From assembly GCF_018524365.1 (NCBI RefSeq), contig NZ_JAEKFT010000029.1, positions 1 through 57,156 on the forward strand: DNA of 57,156 nucleotides, in the 5' to 3' direction. The position numbers were made by a program, and so were the translations under genes. Below the pieces are notes generated by a model that was given only the letters and a program-made list of their open reading frames with translations, was not told where the DNA came from and made no database searches. This stretch comes from Denitromonas iodatirespirans (GTDB lineage: Bacteria; Pseudomonadota; Gammaproteobacteria; Burkholderiales; Rhodocyclaceae). Within the stretch, counting starts at the first letter, position 1; every line of letters starts with the position of its first letter. Positions 16,854 through 27,781 of this stretch are shown here, piece by piece.

Positions 16854-17783
16854 TCAGGAACCGGCGAGGTAGAGCGCCGGATCGACGAACTCCCCGCGAT
16901 CCAGGATCTCGAAGTGCAGGTGCGGGCCGGTCGAACGACCGGTGGAGCCGACGGTGGCGATCTTCTGCCCCGGCGTGACGACATCACCGGCCTTGACGAA
17001 CAGTTTGGAGGCATGCGCGTAGCGGGTCACCAGGCCATTGCCGTGGTCGATTTCCACCTTGTTGCCATACTCGGTGTGATAGCCCGCGACAATCACCTGA
17101 CCACCGGCGCTGGCACGGATCGGGGTGCCGGCAGGCGCCGCGAAGTCCTGGCCGCTGTGAAAGGCGCGACGCCCGGTGAAGGGGTCGTAGCGGTTGCCGA
17201 AGGCCGAACTGCGGTGCCCTTCTCCGACCGGCGCCCGACTGGGGAAGATCATGTACGACAGTTTGCGCTGAGAGGCCCGTTCGTCGATCGAGGCGAGCAC
17301 CCGGTCAAGGCGGGCGAGTTCTTCTTCGAGCAAGTCCAGACCGGTCTGGGCCGAATCGACGTTGAAGGATTGGCTGTGGATGATGCGCTCGCCGAGCGGC
17401 GGGATCATCGGGCCGCCGGCCGGTCCGGGTTTGGGCTGACCGGGCGCGGTGCCGACCTTGAGGCGCTTTTCGAAGGCGTTGAGTACGCCGACGCGATTGG
17501 CCAGCGTCTTGGCGTCGGATTCGAGGCGGAACAGACGGCCGGTCAGCTCGCCGAGCCGATCGATGACGAACTTGTCCTGCGGGGCCTCGTTGGCCGTCGC
17601 GGTTTCATCGACGGCAGCGACCACGATCGGTGCCGCCGGTTCGACCAGCGACATGCCGAGCCAGATACCGCCAGCCAGCGTGAGTAGTATTGCAGCCGAG
17701 ACGCCCAGCAAGAAAGTCCGCCCGCTTACTGTGCGGACCTTGGACTGGGTCAGCGCCTTGGCGGAGAGAATGACGAAGGCCAT
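16854..17783 (-). CDS. M23-family (LytM) peptidoglycan endopeptidase-like protein
   Basis: A 309-residue protein. A short basic start is followed by one membrane helix (about 25-45) and a coiled-coil region. The C-terminal LytM domain carries HSGQDFAAPAGTPI (Hxx(x)D zinc ligands) and HLHFE (catalytic His and zinc ligand). All key residues are present, so it is probably an active DD-endopeptidase rather than a degenerate activator. I choose ATG 17783 (MAFVILSAK); a longer frame starts at 17828. It leads a cluster with a coiled-coil protein, bactofilin, NfeD and SPFH proteins. Confidence 0.88.
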   Translation of the reverse strand: MAFVILSAKALTQSKVRTVSGRTFLLGVSAAILLTLAGGIWLGMSLVEPAAPIVVAAVDETATANEAPQDKFVIDRLGELTGRLFRLESDAKTLANRVGVLNAFEKRLKVGTAPGQPKPGPAGGPMIPPLGERIIHSQSFNVDSAQTGLDLLEEELARLDRVLASIDERASQRKLSYMIFPSRAPVGEGHRSSAFGNRYDPFTGRRAFHSGQDFAAPAGTPIRASAGGQVIVAGYHTEYGNKVEIDHGNGLVTRYAHASKLFVKAGDVVTPGQKIATVGSTGRSTGPHLHFEILDRGEFVDPALYLAGS

Positions 17784-17872
17784 TCGTTTCCACTCCGTCG
17801 AGTCTGTCTGATTCGCTGCCGATGGCATATGCCAGCAGCGGCGCGATCATCCCACACTAAAGAACCGACAGG

Positions 17873-17888
17873 ATTGCGCTAGCGCAAT
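17873..17888. promoter_or_regulatory. 16-bp palindrome upstream of the M23/bactofilin operon
   Basis: ATTGCGCTAGCGCAAT is a perfect palindrome centred about 97 bases before the M23 start. Its inner 12 bases (TGCGCTAGCGCA) are identical to those of the palindrome at 47107-47122. It could be an operator. Chance cannot be ruled out in GC-rich DNA. Confidence 0.3.
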
Positions 17889-17943
17889 GCCTGACGACGA
17901 TAACCGGGCGAGTCTAGCACTGTCTTGTCAACAATCAAACCGT

Positions 17944-17976
17944 CGCGGGGCCGACCTTCGTTCGGTCATCCCCGCG
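17944..17976 (-). terminator. Rho-independent terminator of ppsA
   Basis: On the minus strand, CGCGGGG pairs with CCCCGCG, enclosing a nested GACC/GGTC stem. A T-rich tail follows (ACGGTTTGATTGTT). It lies about 25 bases past the ppsA stop. Confidence 0.75.
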
Positions 17977-18001
17977 GCGGATACGGCAGTACGATCAGGC
18001 C

Positions 18002-20368
<2,367 letters not shown>

Positions 20369-20477
20369 GGGGCTCTTCCAGAAGGAGTCAGAAAAACTCG
20401 AAAGGCGGAGTTTACAAGCAATTGTTGCTTTGCCGCAAAGTTGGGTATACCCGAAACGTGAAACCATAGCGCATCCC
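20369..20477. promoter_or_regulatory. Shared ppsA/ppsR divergent promoter region
   Basis: 109 bases separate the two divergent starts and must hold both promoters. An AT-richer core (CAATTGTTGCTTTGCCGCAAAG) near 20419-20440 includes an imperfect TTTGC...GCAAA inverted repeat, a possible regulator site. No canonical -35/-10 pair is certain. Confidence 0.45.
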
Positions 20478-21308
20478 ATGACCGAACTCTCCACACGCAC
20501 CGTTTTTTTTATCTCCGACGGCACCGGCATCACGGCCGAGACGCTGGGCCACAGCCTGCTCGCGCAGTTCCCCGAGATGCGCTTCAAACAGGTCCGCGTC
20601 CCCTTTGTCGACTCCATCGAAAAGGCGCGCGACTGCGCGGCCCGCATCCGTGAAGCCGGCCGTGGCGACGGCGCGCGCCCGATCGTCTTCAATTCGCTGG
20701 TCGAGCCCGAGCTGGTGGCCGGGCTGCGCAATGCCGACGCGCTCTTTCTCGATCTTTTCGAGCGTTTCATCGAGCCGCTCGAGATGGAACTGGGGCAGCG
20801 CTCCACGCATACGGTCGGACGCTTTCACGGCATTGCCGACAGCCTCGACTACAAGAACCGCATCGAGGCCATCAACTTCGCGCTGGCGCATGACGACGGC
20901 GTGTCGCATGCCGAGCTCGACATCGCCGACGTCATCCTGGTGGGCGTGTCGCGTTCGGGCAAGACGCCCACCAGCCTGTACCTGGCCATGCAGTTCGGCG
21001 TCAAGGCGGCCAACTACCCGTTGATTCCCGAAGACTTCGAGCGCAACAAGCTGCCGTCCGAGCTGCACAAGCACCGCCGCAAGCTGTTCGGGCTGACCAT
21101 CAGCGCCGAGCGCCTGTCGCAGATCCGCCAGGAGCGCCGCCCCGAGAGCGTCTATGCCTCGCTCGAAAACTGCCACTTCGAGATCGACGCGGCCAAGCGC
21201 CTGATGGAGCGCGAGCGCATTCCATGGCTCGATTCGACCGCCCGCTCGATCGAAGAGATCGCCACCAAGATCATGCAGGACGTTCATCTGAACAAACGGG
21301 GTTACTGA
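20478..21308 (+). CDS. ppsR: PEP synthase regulatory kinase/pyrophosphorylase (DUF299)
   Basis: A 276-residue bifunctional regulator. It phosphorylates and so inactivates PEP synthase using ADP, and restores it by phosphate-dependent dephosphorylation. The N-terminus reads [18 protein letters not shown], the usual start of the family. The P-loop [11 protein letters not shown] is near residue 155. I start at ATG 20478; the frame extends to 20367, but that would cover the shared promoter. Its divergent placement from ppsA strongly supports the assignment. The protein acts in the cytoplasm. Confidence 0.95.
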   Translation: MTELSTRTVFFISDGTGITAETLGHSLLAQFPEMRFKQVRVPFVDSIEKARDCAARIREAGRGDGARPIVFNSLVEPELVAGLRNADALFLDLFERFIEPLEMELGQRSTHTVGRFHGIADSLDYKNRIEAINFALAHDDGVSHAELDIADVILVGVSRSGKTPTSLYLAMQFGVKAANYPLIPEDFERNKLPSELHKHRRKLFGLTISAERLSQIRQERRPESVYASLENCHFEIDAAKRLMERERIPWLDSTARSIEEIATKIMQDVHLNKRGY

Positions 21309-21388
21309 GCGACGCGTGTAGAATGGCGCCCCTTCTTCGCGGGCGTGCTCACTTTCGGGTCCCCGTTCAACTTCCAGGGCAAGCACTC

Positions 21389-22558
21389 ATGAAACGTCCA
21401 CGTACCAAACGCCGCAGCGGTCTCGGCCCCGACGCCGAGCGCCTCGTCTGGCTGGCGAACGGCCTGGCCGAATCCGGCAGCCGTGCCGAAGATCGCTTCT
21501 GGGAGGTCCGCCTCACCGAGCAGATCGACCAATTGCTCGACGAGGGTGACGAAGACACCATCAATATCGCGCTCGACCAGCTCTACGCCAGCAGCCTGAC
21601 GGCCTACGACGAACTGGCCGATTTCGTCGAGTCGCGGGCCGAGAACGCCGGCCGCAAACGCGACGACGAAGATGTGCTGCTGATCGCCGCGCCCATGCTG
21701 TCATGGTCGCGCTACCGCATTCCGGCGCCGGCGCTGTCCTCGGCCGTGCTGGCCAACCTGCGGGTGCACCTGCAAGCCCATGTGCTGGCCGACGGGGTGC
21801 GGTTGTCCGTCGCCAACTGCCTGTTCAGCCCCGACCAGCTGCCGGTCGGCTACTGCAACACGGCCCGCTTCGCCGAAGACATCGGCCAGGCGGCGCGGCT
21901 CGATCAGGATCTCGAGATCGATGCCGGCTCGCTCGCCGAGACCACCCAGTTCCTGTCCGACACCCGCTACCTGTTGTTCGCCGTTGCCGTCGCGCGTGGC
22001 AAGCCGATGTTCCGCTGGCAAGAAAACGGCGGCGACCGGGAGCATGCGCTGACCCAGTGGCGCAATCAGGGCGGCGCCTGCCTGGTGCCGTTACTGCCGG
22101 GGTGTGCCGTCGAAGTAGTGCTGCCGGACGCCTACTTCGCCGCCTCCCGACGCGCCGACCGCGAGAGCCGCGCCTACGCCGTGCGTGCATCGGTGGCCTT
22201 CCTGGGCACTGCGCTCGAGGCACCGGCCAGCCACCTGCGCGCGGTCATCGCCCCGTTTCACGATACCCAGCTCGAGGAATTCCGCATCGGCCTGACCCTC
22301 AAGGAGGGCGAGCAGGTGGTCCATGGCATCGTCTGGCCGCTGCTCGGTGCGGAGGACGACGGCGCCGACGTGCTCGCGCAGATCGAAGCGACGCTGCGCG
22401 AGTGCGGCGTCACCGACATCGTCTCTCTCGACCATCGCTTTCCGATGGAATATTGCGATGACTGCGGCGCACCGCTGTATCCCTCCCCCGACGGCGAGGC
22501 GGTGCACGCCGAACTGCCGGAAACGCCCTCCGACCCGATGCCGCGGCACTTGCACTGA
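21389..22558 (+). CDS. DUF2863-family protein
   Basis: A 389-residue soluble protein typical of Betaproteobacteria, whose role is unknown. The N-terminus is basic (MKRPRTKRRSG). The body is acidic and helical at first (EQIDQLLDEGDEDTIN) and mixed thereafter. Near the C-terminus YCDDCGAPLYPS has a CxxC pair that could bind zinc. I start at ATG 21389; the in-frame extension to 21224 runs into ppsR. A TAGAAT -10-like box sits at 21320-21325, about 65 bases upstream, so it may have its own promoter. The DUF number is from recognition. Confidence 0.75.
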   Translation: MKRPRTKRRSGLGPDAERLVWLANGLAESGSRAEDRFWEVRLTEQIDQLLDEGDEDTINIALDQLYASSLTAYDELADFVESRAENAGRKRDDEDVLLIAAPMLSWSRYRIPAPALSSAVLANLRVHLQAHVLADGVRLSVANCLFSPDQLPVGYCNTARFAEDIGQAARLDQDLEIDAGSLAETTQFLSDTRYLLFAVAVARGKPMFRWQENGGDREHALTQWRNQGGACLVPLLPGCAVEVVLPDAYFAASRRADRESRAYAVRASVAFLGTALEAPASHLRAVIAPFHDTQLEEFRIGLTLKEGEQVVHGIVWPLLGAEDDGADVLAQIEATLRECGVTDIVSLDHRFPMEYCDDCGAPLYPSPDGEAVHAELPETPSDPMPRHLH

Positions 22559-22677
22559 GGGCATGCCCGGTGGTGGTGGCCGCTCAGGCGCCGCCGGGCC
22601 AGACAGTCTCAAGTTTGGGGCGGCCGCGGTCGATAACGTCCGGGTGTTTCCACATCAGAGACGGAGCGGCACATCCC

Positions 22678-23814
22678 ATGAAAAAAATACAACGCACCCT
22701 GAACGCGCTAGGGCTCGGCCTGACCTTGTTGGCAGCGCCGCTGGCCACCCAGGCGGCCGACATCATCATCGGTCAGGTCGCCCCGTTCAGCGGTACGCTG
22801 GCCCCTACCGGCAAGGGCGTGAACCTGGGCATCCAGGCGTATTTCGGGCGCGTCAATGCCACGGGCGGCGTGCGCGGCAACCGGCTCAAGCTGGTCACGC
22901 GCGATGACGGCTACAAGGTCGACGAAACGCTCGCCAAGACAGCCGAGCTGATCGACAAGGAACAACCGGTCGCACTGGTTGGCCTGGTCGGCACCGGCAA
23001 CGTGGCCGCCGTGCTGAAGAAAGGCCTGCTCGAAAAGGCGGGGATCCCGCTGGTGGGCGTCCGCTCCGGGGCCGGCATCCTGCGCACACCGGTGCCCTCG
23101 CATATTTTCCATACCCGCGCGAGCTATGCTGCCGAGGTCGACACCATCGTCCGCCAGATGCAGAGCATGGGACTCAAGCGCGTCGCGGTATTCCACCAGG
23201 ACGACCCCTTCGGCGAGGACGGCTTGGCCGCCGCCAAGAAGGCGCTGGCAGCTTCCGGCATGGATCTGGTGGTGGTCGGCACCTACCCGAAAGGCACGAC
23301 CGAGGTGGCCGAGGCGGTCAAGGCGATTCATGCCACCGACCCCAACGGCATCATCATGGTGTCCAACACCGCAGCCAGTGCCGCCTTCGTTAAGGGTATG
23401 CGCGAAGCCGGCAGCTTCGCCATGATGATCGCGGTGTCGGTCACCGCCGGCCCCCAGGTCGCCGAGAAGATCGGCAACACGGTGGCGCATGGACTGGGCA
23501 TCGTCCAGGTGGTGCCCAAACCCGAATCCCAGGCCATCCCCATCGCCCGGGATCTGGCCGAAGACCTCAAGCGCATCGGCGCCAAGGAAGGCCCGGACCA
23601 CACCATCCTCGAAGGCTATCTGATGGCGAAGGTGCTGGTCGAAGGCATCCGCCGTGCCGGCGAACCGACACGGCCGCGCATCCTGGCCGCGCTCAACGAG
23701 CTGGGCACCTATGATGCCGGCGGCGTCACCATCCGCTATTCGCCCGACAATCATGACGGCGCCGACTACACCGACATCTCGATTCTCAATCGCGCCGGAA
23801 ACCTGCTGCGCTGA
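22678..23814 (+). CDS. Periplasmic substrate-binding protein, branched-chain amino acid (Peripla_BP_6) type
   Basis: A 378-residue exported binding protein. Residues 1-26 form a signal peptide (basic start, hydrophobic core, AxA cleavage at TQAA). The mature protein opens DIIIGQVAPFSGTLAPTGK, the usual Leu/Ile/Val-type fold, and contains FHQDDPFGEDGLAAAKKAL in the second lobe. Such proteins deliver amino acids, amides or aromatic compounds to an ABC permease. No permease or ATPase gene lies nearby, so this is an orphan that may serve a transporter encoded elsewhere or a sensory system. An ATG preceded by GGAG starts it, and a hairpin follows the stop. Confidence 0.88.
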   Translation: MKKIQRTLNALGLGLTLLAAPLATQAADIIIGQVAPFSGTLAPTGKGVNLGIQAYFGRVNATGGVRGNRLKLVTRDDGYKVDETLAKTAELIDKEQPVALVGLVGTGNVAAVLKKGLLEKAGIPLVGVRSGAGILRTPVPSHIFHTRASYAAEVDTIVRQMQSMGLKRVAVFHQDDPFGEDGLAAAKKALAASGMDLVVVGTYPKGTTEVAEAVKAIHATDPNGIIMVSNTAASAAFVKGMREAGSFAMMIAVSVTAGPQVAEKIGNTVAHGLGIVQVVPKPESQAIPIARDLAEDLKRIGAKEGPDHTILEGYLMAKVLVEGIRRAGEPTRPRILAALNELGTYDAGGVTIRYSPDNHDGADYTDISILNRAGNLLR

Positions 23815-23824
23815 CCCGGCCCGG

Positions 23825-23841
23825 CCGGGGCCCTGCCCCGG
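23825..23841. terminator. Hairpin between convergent genes
   Basis: CCGGGGC and GCCCCGG form a 7-bp stem with a 3-base loop, between the binding-protein stop and the hydrolase stop. There is no T-run, so terminator strength is uncertain. It could serve both strands. Confidence 0.45.
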
Positions 23842-24762
23842 TCAGGCGCCCGGGTCGGACAGCAGGAACTGACTCACCGCGTCAATCTGGCGGCCGTCGA
23901 GCAACATCGGCGCATGGCCGATGCCTTCGAACTCCACCAGCTTGGCGCGCGGGCCGCGATGCGCCATCTCCTGCGCCGTGGTGTGCAACAGCAGATCCGA
24001 TTCGGCGCCGCGAATCAGCAGCGTCGGGCAGCGGATGGCGTCGTACACCTCCCACAGGTCGACATCCTTGACCAGCGGTGACTTGCGAAACGGGACGGCA
24101 ATCCCCGGGTCGTAGACCATCGCCACCCCACCCTCCACCGGCCCGACCGCATGCTCCGTCAGATGCCGCCACTGGGCATCGGTGAGCGGTCCGAAGGGGG
24201 CGCTCACTTCGCGGATGTAACGCTCGGCCGCCCCCAAATCGGGGAACACCGGCGCCATGCCGACATACTCGGCGATGCGATGGATCGATTCGACCGTGAT
24301 CATCGGGCCGACATCGTTGAGCACCAGGCGGGTGATCGGCGTGTCCGGCATGGCGGCCAACAGCATGCCGATGATCCCACCCATCGAGGTGCCCACCCAA
24401 TGCACCGTCGGCACATCGAGCCGCGCGATCAGCGTCACCATGTCGGCCACATACTGCGGAAAACCGTAGTCGGCCTTGACCTTCAGCCATTCGCTGCGGC
24501 CGCGCCCGACCACGTCCGGGCAGACCACGCGATAGCGCTGCGACAGCGCGGCGGCCAGAAAGTCGAAGTCGCGGCCGTTTCGGGTCAGGCCATGGACACA
24601 CACCAGTACATTCGGGTTGGCCGGATCGCCCCACTCCGTATAGGCCATGCGGTGCAAGCCGTGGGCACTGGCGCATTGCACCGACCGTCGACGCATCGCG
24701 GCGGGGGGCGCGCCGAACCAGCCGCTCAGGGATTTCAGGACGTCCATTTTTCGATCGCTCAT
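23842..24762 (-). CDS. Alpha/beta hydrolase
   Basis: A 306-residue alpha/beta-hydrolase fold protein. HGLTRNGRDFDFL gives the oxyanion-hole HG region. VGTSMGGIIGM is the nucleophile elbow GxSxG, with Ser as the nucleophile. GIGHAPML holds the catalytic His. The acid is probably Asp in RGAESDLLL. There is no signal peptide, so it is cytoplasmic. Relatives include esterases, meta-cleavage hydrolases and haloperoxidase-like enzymes, and substrate cannot be told. It overlaps comEC by 4 bases (24759-24762) at its start. That suggests co-transcription but no shared role is known. Confidence 0.85.
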   Translation of the reverse strand: MSDRKMDVLKSLSGWFGAPPAAMRRRSVQCASAHGLHRMAYTEWGDPANPNVLVCVHGLTRNGRDFDFLAAALSQRYRVVCPDVVGRGRSEWLKVKADYGFPQYVADMVTLIARLDVPTVHWVGTSMGGIIGMLLAAMPDTPITRLVLNDVGPMITVESIHRIAEYVGMAPVFPDLGAAERYIREVSAPFGPLTDAQWRHLTEHAVGPVEGGVAMVYDPGIAVPFRKSPLVKDVDLWEVYDAIRCPTLLIRGAESDLLLHTTAQEMAHRGPRAKLVEFEGIGHAPMLLDGRQIDAVSQFLLSDPGA

Positions 24763-27110
24763 TCGGCGGGGGAAGCGGTCTCCAGTCTAGCATCGGCCGC
24801 AGCCGCCGAGAGCTGTTGCGGGTGCCAGTAGCGCAGGTTCTCGGCGGCTTCGGCGCCGAGGCGAACGCCCGAGCTGTCGATCCGTAACCACACCGCGCCC
24901 TGGGTGTCGGTGCGCCACACCTCGGCCCCCGCAGCCTGCCAGCGCGCCACCACCGCGGCTGCCGGGTGGCCAAAGGCATTGCCATGAGCGCTGGAGAACA
25001 CCACCGCGCGGGCACCTGCCGCGTCCACCAGCGCGTCGCTGGACGAGCTGCGGCTGCCGTGATGGGGTGCCACCACCACCGAACTGGGCGGCCAGCGCCC
25101 CTGTTCGGCAAGATGTTGCTCGATGCGGGACTCGATGTCGCCGGGCAGCAGCAAGGCGCCCGACTGTGTCGAGATGTGCAGGACGCAGGAGCGGTCGTTG
25201 TCCTTGCGGTAGGCCTCGCCCGATGCGGGGTGCAAAAAGCGGAAGGTCACGCCGTCCCATGTCCAACCCTCACCGGCGTGGCAAGGCCTGCCCGGCACCG
25301 GCGTTTCCAGCCGAACGCCCTCGCCGGCAATTGTCGCCTGTACATCGATGCCCGCCAGCACACTGCGCGCACCGCCGGCATGATCCTTGTCGTCATGCGA
25401 AATCACCATCAGATCCAGCTGCCGCAGCCCGAGGCCCTGCAAGTAGGGCAGCACATGCCGGGCTCCGGCATCGCCACCCCGGTAGTAGCTCGGCCCGCTG
25501 TCGTACAGCATGTCGCGCGACGCCGTGCGCACATGCACGGCCAGGCCTTGCCCGACATCCAGTACGCGCGCTTCGAAGGTCCCCGGTGCGGGGCGCGCCG
25601 GCAGCCACAGCAAGGCCGGTAACCAGGCCAACCAGCCCAGCGTTCGCCATGGGGTTCCACGCGGCAACAAGGCCCAGGCGGAGCCTGCCAGCGCCAGCAC
25701 CACCAGCGCGACCGGCGGCGTCGCCCGGGTCCATACCGACCACGGCCAGGCGGCGGCCCAGGCCAGCATGTCCATCAATACGCCCATCACCAGCGCGGCG
25801 AGCAACAGCAGCCCGTCGATCGGCAGGACGGCGCCGGCCAGCACCAGCGGCACCACCACCAGGCTGACCAGCGGAATCGCCAGCGCGTTGGCCAGCGGCG
25901 ACACCAGTGACATCTGCCCGAACAACACCAGCAACACCGGGGCGGTCAGGCAGGTGACGGACAGCTGCGCGACGGCGAAGGCGCCGACCCGGCCGCGCAC
26001 ACCATGACGCCCCGACAGCACCAGGAGCAGTGCCGCGACGGCGCCGAACGACAGCCAGAACCCGGCGGCCAGCACGCACCACGGGTCGAACAGCATGACG
26101 CCGAGCAAGGCCAGCATCAGCACGCGACCGGGCGTGGGGCGCCGTGCGCTCATCCAGGCGGCACAGACGATCAGGAGCATCAGCAGGCTGCGGGTCACCG
26201 GCACCCCGAAGCCGGCCAGCGCGCCGTAGACCACGGCGGCCAGGGCCGCCGCCACAACACTCGCCCGCTGCGCCGGCAGCCACAGCACCGCGGCCGGAAA
26301 ACGGCGCCACAGCCATCCCCACAGCCCCCCGAGGAGCGCTGCCACGATCGACACATGCAGGCCCGAGATGGCGACCAGGTGGGCGGTTCCGGTATTGCGC
26401 AGAATGGTCCATTGCGTGTCGCTGATCCCGCCCTGATCGCCGACCGCCATGGCGGTCAGCACCCCGACGGCGTCGGGAGGGACAAGCACCGCGATACGGC
26501 GGCGAATGTCATCGCGCCAGCGGTCGATCCGCGCCGCGAGGTCGGTGGCCGGGGGCGCGGCCAGGCGCTCGACCGTGCGCGCATAGCCCAGCGCCCCCAC
26601 GCCTTCGGCGAAGAGATGACCGGCGTAGTCGAAACCGCCCGGATTGCGCTGCGAACGAACGCGCTTGAGACGCAGCTCCAGCACCACCGGCTGGCCGGGC
26701 GCGAGCGCGGGGATCGGCGCGGCGGCATCCGGATACCAGCTCACCGCGATCCGGCGCGGCACACCGGCAACGCCGGCGTCGGGCACGAACGCGAAACGCA
26801 CGCCGTCTGCACGATGTTGCACCAGCCCGCGCACCTGCCCGGCCAGCGACAGGGTGACGCCGTCGAGTGCTGGATCGAGCTGGTCGGCCAGGCGCCAGTG
26901 CGCACGCGCACTGCCGTAGGCGAAGCCGACCGCGATGCCCAGCGCCAGGCAGGCGAATGCTCGCCCCCTACGCGACGAAACCCGGCGATAGCCGATGGCC
27001 AGCATGGCCGCGGCGGCCAACAGCGCCGCGCAGCCGCCGAGCGACAAGACCGTCGCCCGCTGCTGAACCGCGAGCAGCGCCAGCAACACGCCGAAAATTG
27101 CCATTTGCAT
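24759..27110 (-). CDS. comEC: ComEC/Rec2-family DNA-uptake channel protein
   Basis: A 783-residue protein. An N-terminal membrane and OB-like region (about 1-200) is followed by the competence domain with many helices (about 215-500), including AMAVGDQGGISDTQWTILRN and HLVAISGLHVSI. A C-terminal metallo-beta-lactamase domain has MVISHDDKDHAGG and VAPHHGSRSS. ComEC forms the inner-membrane channel for single-stranded DNA in natural transformation, and its lactamase domain may be the nuclease. It overlaps the hydrolase gene downstream. The start is uncertain within a few codons (27110 or 27104), with no strong ribosome binding site. Confidence 0.93.
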   Translation of the reverse strand: MQMAIFGVLLALLAVQQRATVLSLGGCAALLAAAAMLAIGYRRVSSRRGRAFACLALGIAVGFAYGSARAHWRLADQLDPALDGVTLSLAGQVRGLVQHRADGVRFAFVPDAGVAGVPRRIAVSWYPDAAAPIPALAPGQPVVLELRLKRVRSQRNPGGFDYAGHLFAEGVGALGYARTVERLAAPPATDLAARIDRWRDDIRRRIAVLVPPDAVGVLTAMAVGDQGGISDTQWTILRNTGTAHLVAISGLHVSIVAALLGGLWGWLWRRFPAAVLWLPAQRASVVAAALAAVVYGALAGFGVPVTRSLLMLLIVCAAWMSARRPTPGRVLMLALLGVMLFDPWCVLAAGFWLSFGAVAALLLVLSGRHGVRGRVGAFAVAQLSVTCLTAPVLLVLFGQMSLVSPLANALAIPLVSLVVVPLVLAGAVLPIDGLLLLAALVMGVLMDMLAWAAAWPWSVWTRATPPVALVVLALAGSAWALLPRGTPWRTLGWLAWLPALLWLPARPAPGTFEARVLDVGQGLAVHVRTASRDMLYDSGPSYYRGGDAGARHVLPYLQGLGLRQLDLMVISHDDKDHAGGARSVLAGIDVQATIAGEGVRLETPVPGRPCHAGEGWTWDGVTFRFLHPASGEAYRKDNDRSCVLHISTQSGALLLPGDIESRIEQHLAEQGRWPPSSVVVAPHHGSRSSSSDALVDAAGARAVVFSSAHGNAFGHPAAAVVARWQAAGAEVWRTDTQGAVWLRIDSSGVRLGAEAAENLRYWHPQQLSAAAADARLETASPAE

Positions 27111-27158
27111 AATGGCGGCACTTTAGCGTGTTCCGGGTGCGCCGACGCAGGCTGTGCG

Positions 27159-27164
27159 TAAAAT
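27159..27164 (+). promoter_or_regulatory. Candidate -10 box for the DUF2062 gene
   Basis: TAAAAT in TGCGTAAAATAGCG lies 14 bases before the ATG of the DUF2062 gene and fits a sigma-70 -10 element with an extended TG-like context. The -35 is not clear. Confidence 0.35.
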
Positions 27165-27178
27165 AGCGCCGACACACC

Positions 27179-27745
27179 ATGCGAAAGTTCCTCAGACGCT
27201 TCCTGCCCGACCACGCCAGCGTGCACAACAACCGCTGGCTGCGCCCGTTGCAGAGTACCCTGCTGCATCCGAGCCTGTGGCACCTGAACCGCCACTCGGC
27301 CGCCGGCGCGGTCGCGGTCGGCCTGTACTGCGGGCTGATCCCCGGGCCGTTCCAGATGCTTGGCGCCGCGCTCGGCTGTGTGGTCTTTCGGGTCAATCTA
27401 CCGCTGGCACTGGTCAGCACCCTTTACACCAACCCATTCACCATCGTCCCGCTTTATTTTCTCGCCTACACGCTCGGCAATGCCCTGGTGGGCGGCGGCA
27501 GCACGTTCGTGCCGCCGCCCGAATTCGGGGGCATGTCGATGGGCGAATGGCTGACCGCGCTGACCGCGTGGATCACCGGCCTGGGCTACCCCTTGCTGGT
27601 CGGCCTGCTGCTGTTGGCCAACGGGCTGGCCCTGACCGGCTACTTCGCCGTCCGTGCGGCTTGGCGTTGGTATCTGGTGCGGGCCTGGCGGGCACGCCAA
27701 CGCAAGCGTGCGGCCGCCAAAGACAAGGGCGCGACAGGCGCGTAG
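27179..27745 (+). CDS. DUF2062-family membrane protein
   Basis: A 188-residue protein with a basic N-terminus (MRKFLRRFLPDH), then HPSLWHLNRHSAAGAVAVGLYCGLIPGPFQM, the usual DUF2062 opening, and later YTNPFTIVPLYFLAY. Three or four hydrophobic segments follow, with a basic tail. DUF2062 proteins are inner-membrane proteins of unknown function that often sit beside glycosyltransferases or ComEC. It is divergent from comEC, with 68 bases between. The role is unknown. Confidence 0.82.
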   Translation: MRKFLRRFLPDHASVHNNRWLRPLQSTLLHPSLWHLNRHSAAGAVAVGLYCGLIPGPFQMLGAALGCVVFRVNLPLALVSTLYTNPFTIVPLYFLAYTLGNALVGGGSTFVPPPEFGGMSMGEWLTALTAWITGLGYPLLVGLLLLANGLALTGYFAVRAAWRWYLVRAWRARQRKRAAAKDKGATGA

Positions 27746-27781
27746 CCGGTCGCGCCCCGAGCGGGCATGAGCGAAAGACGC

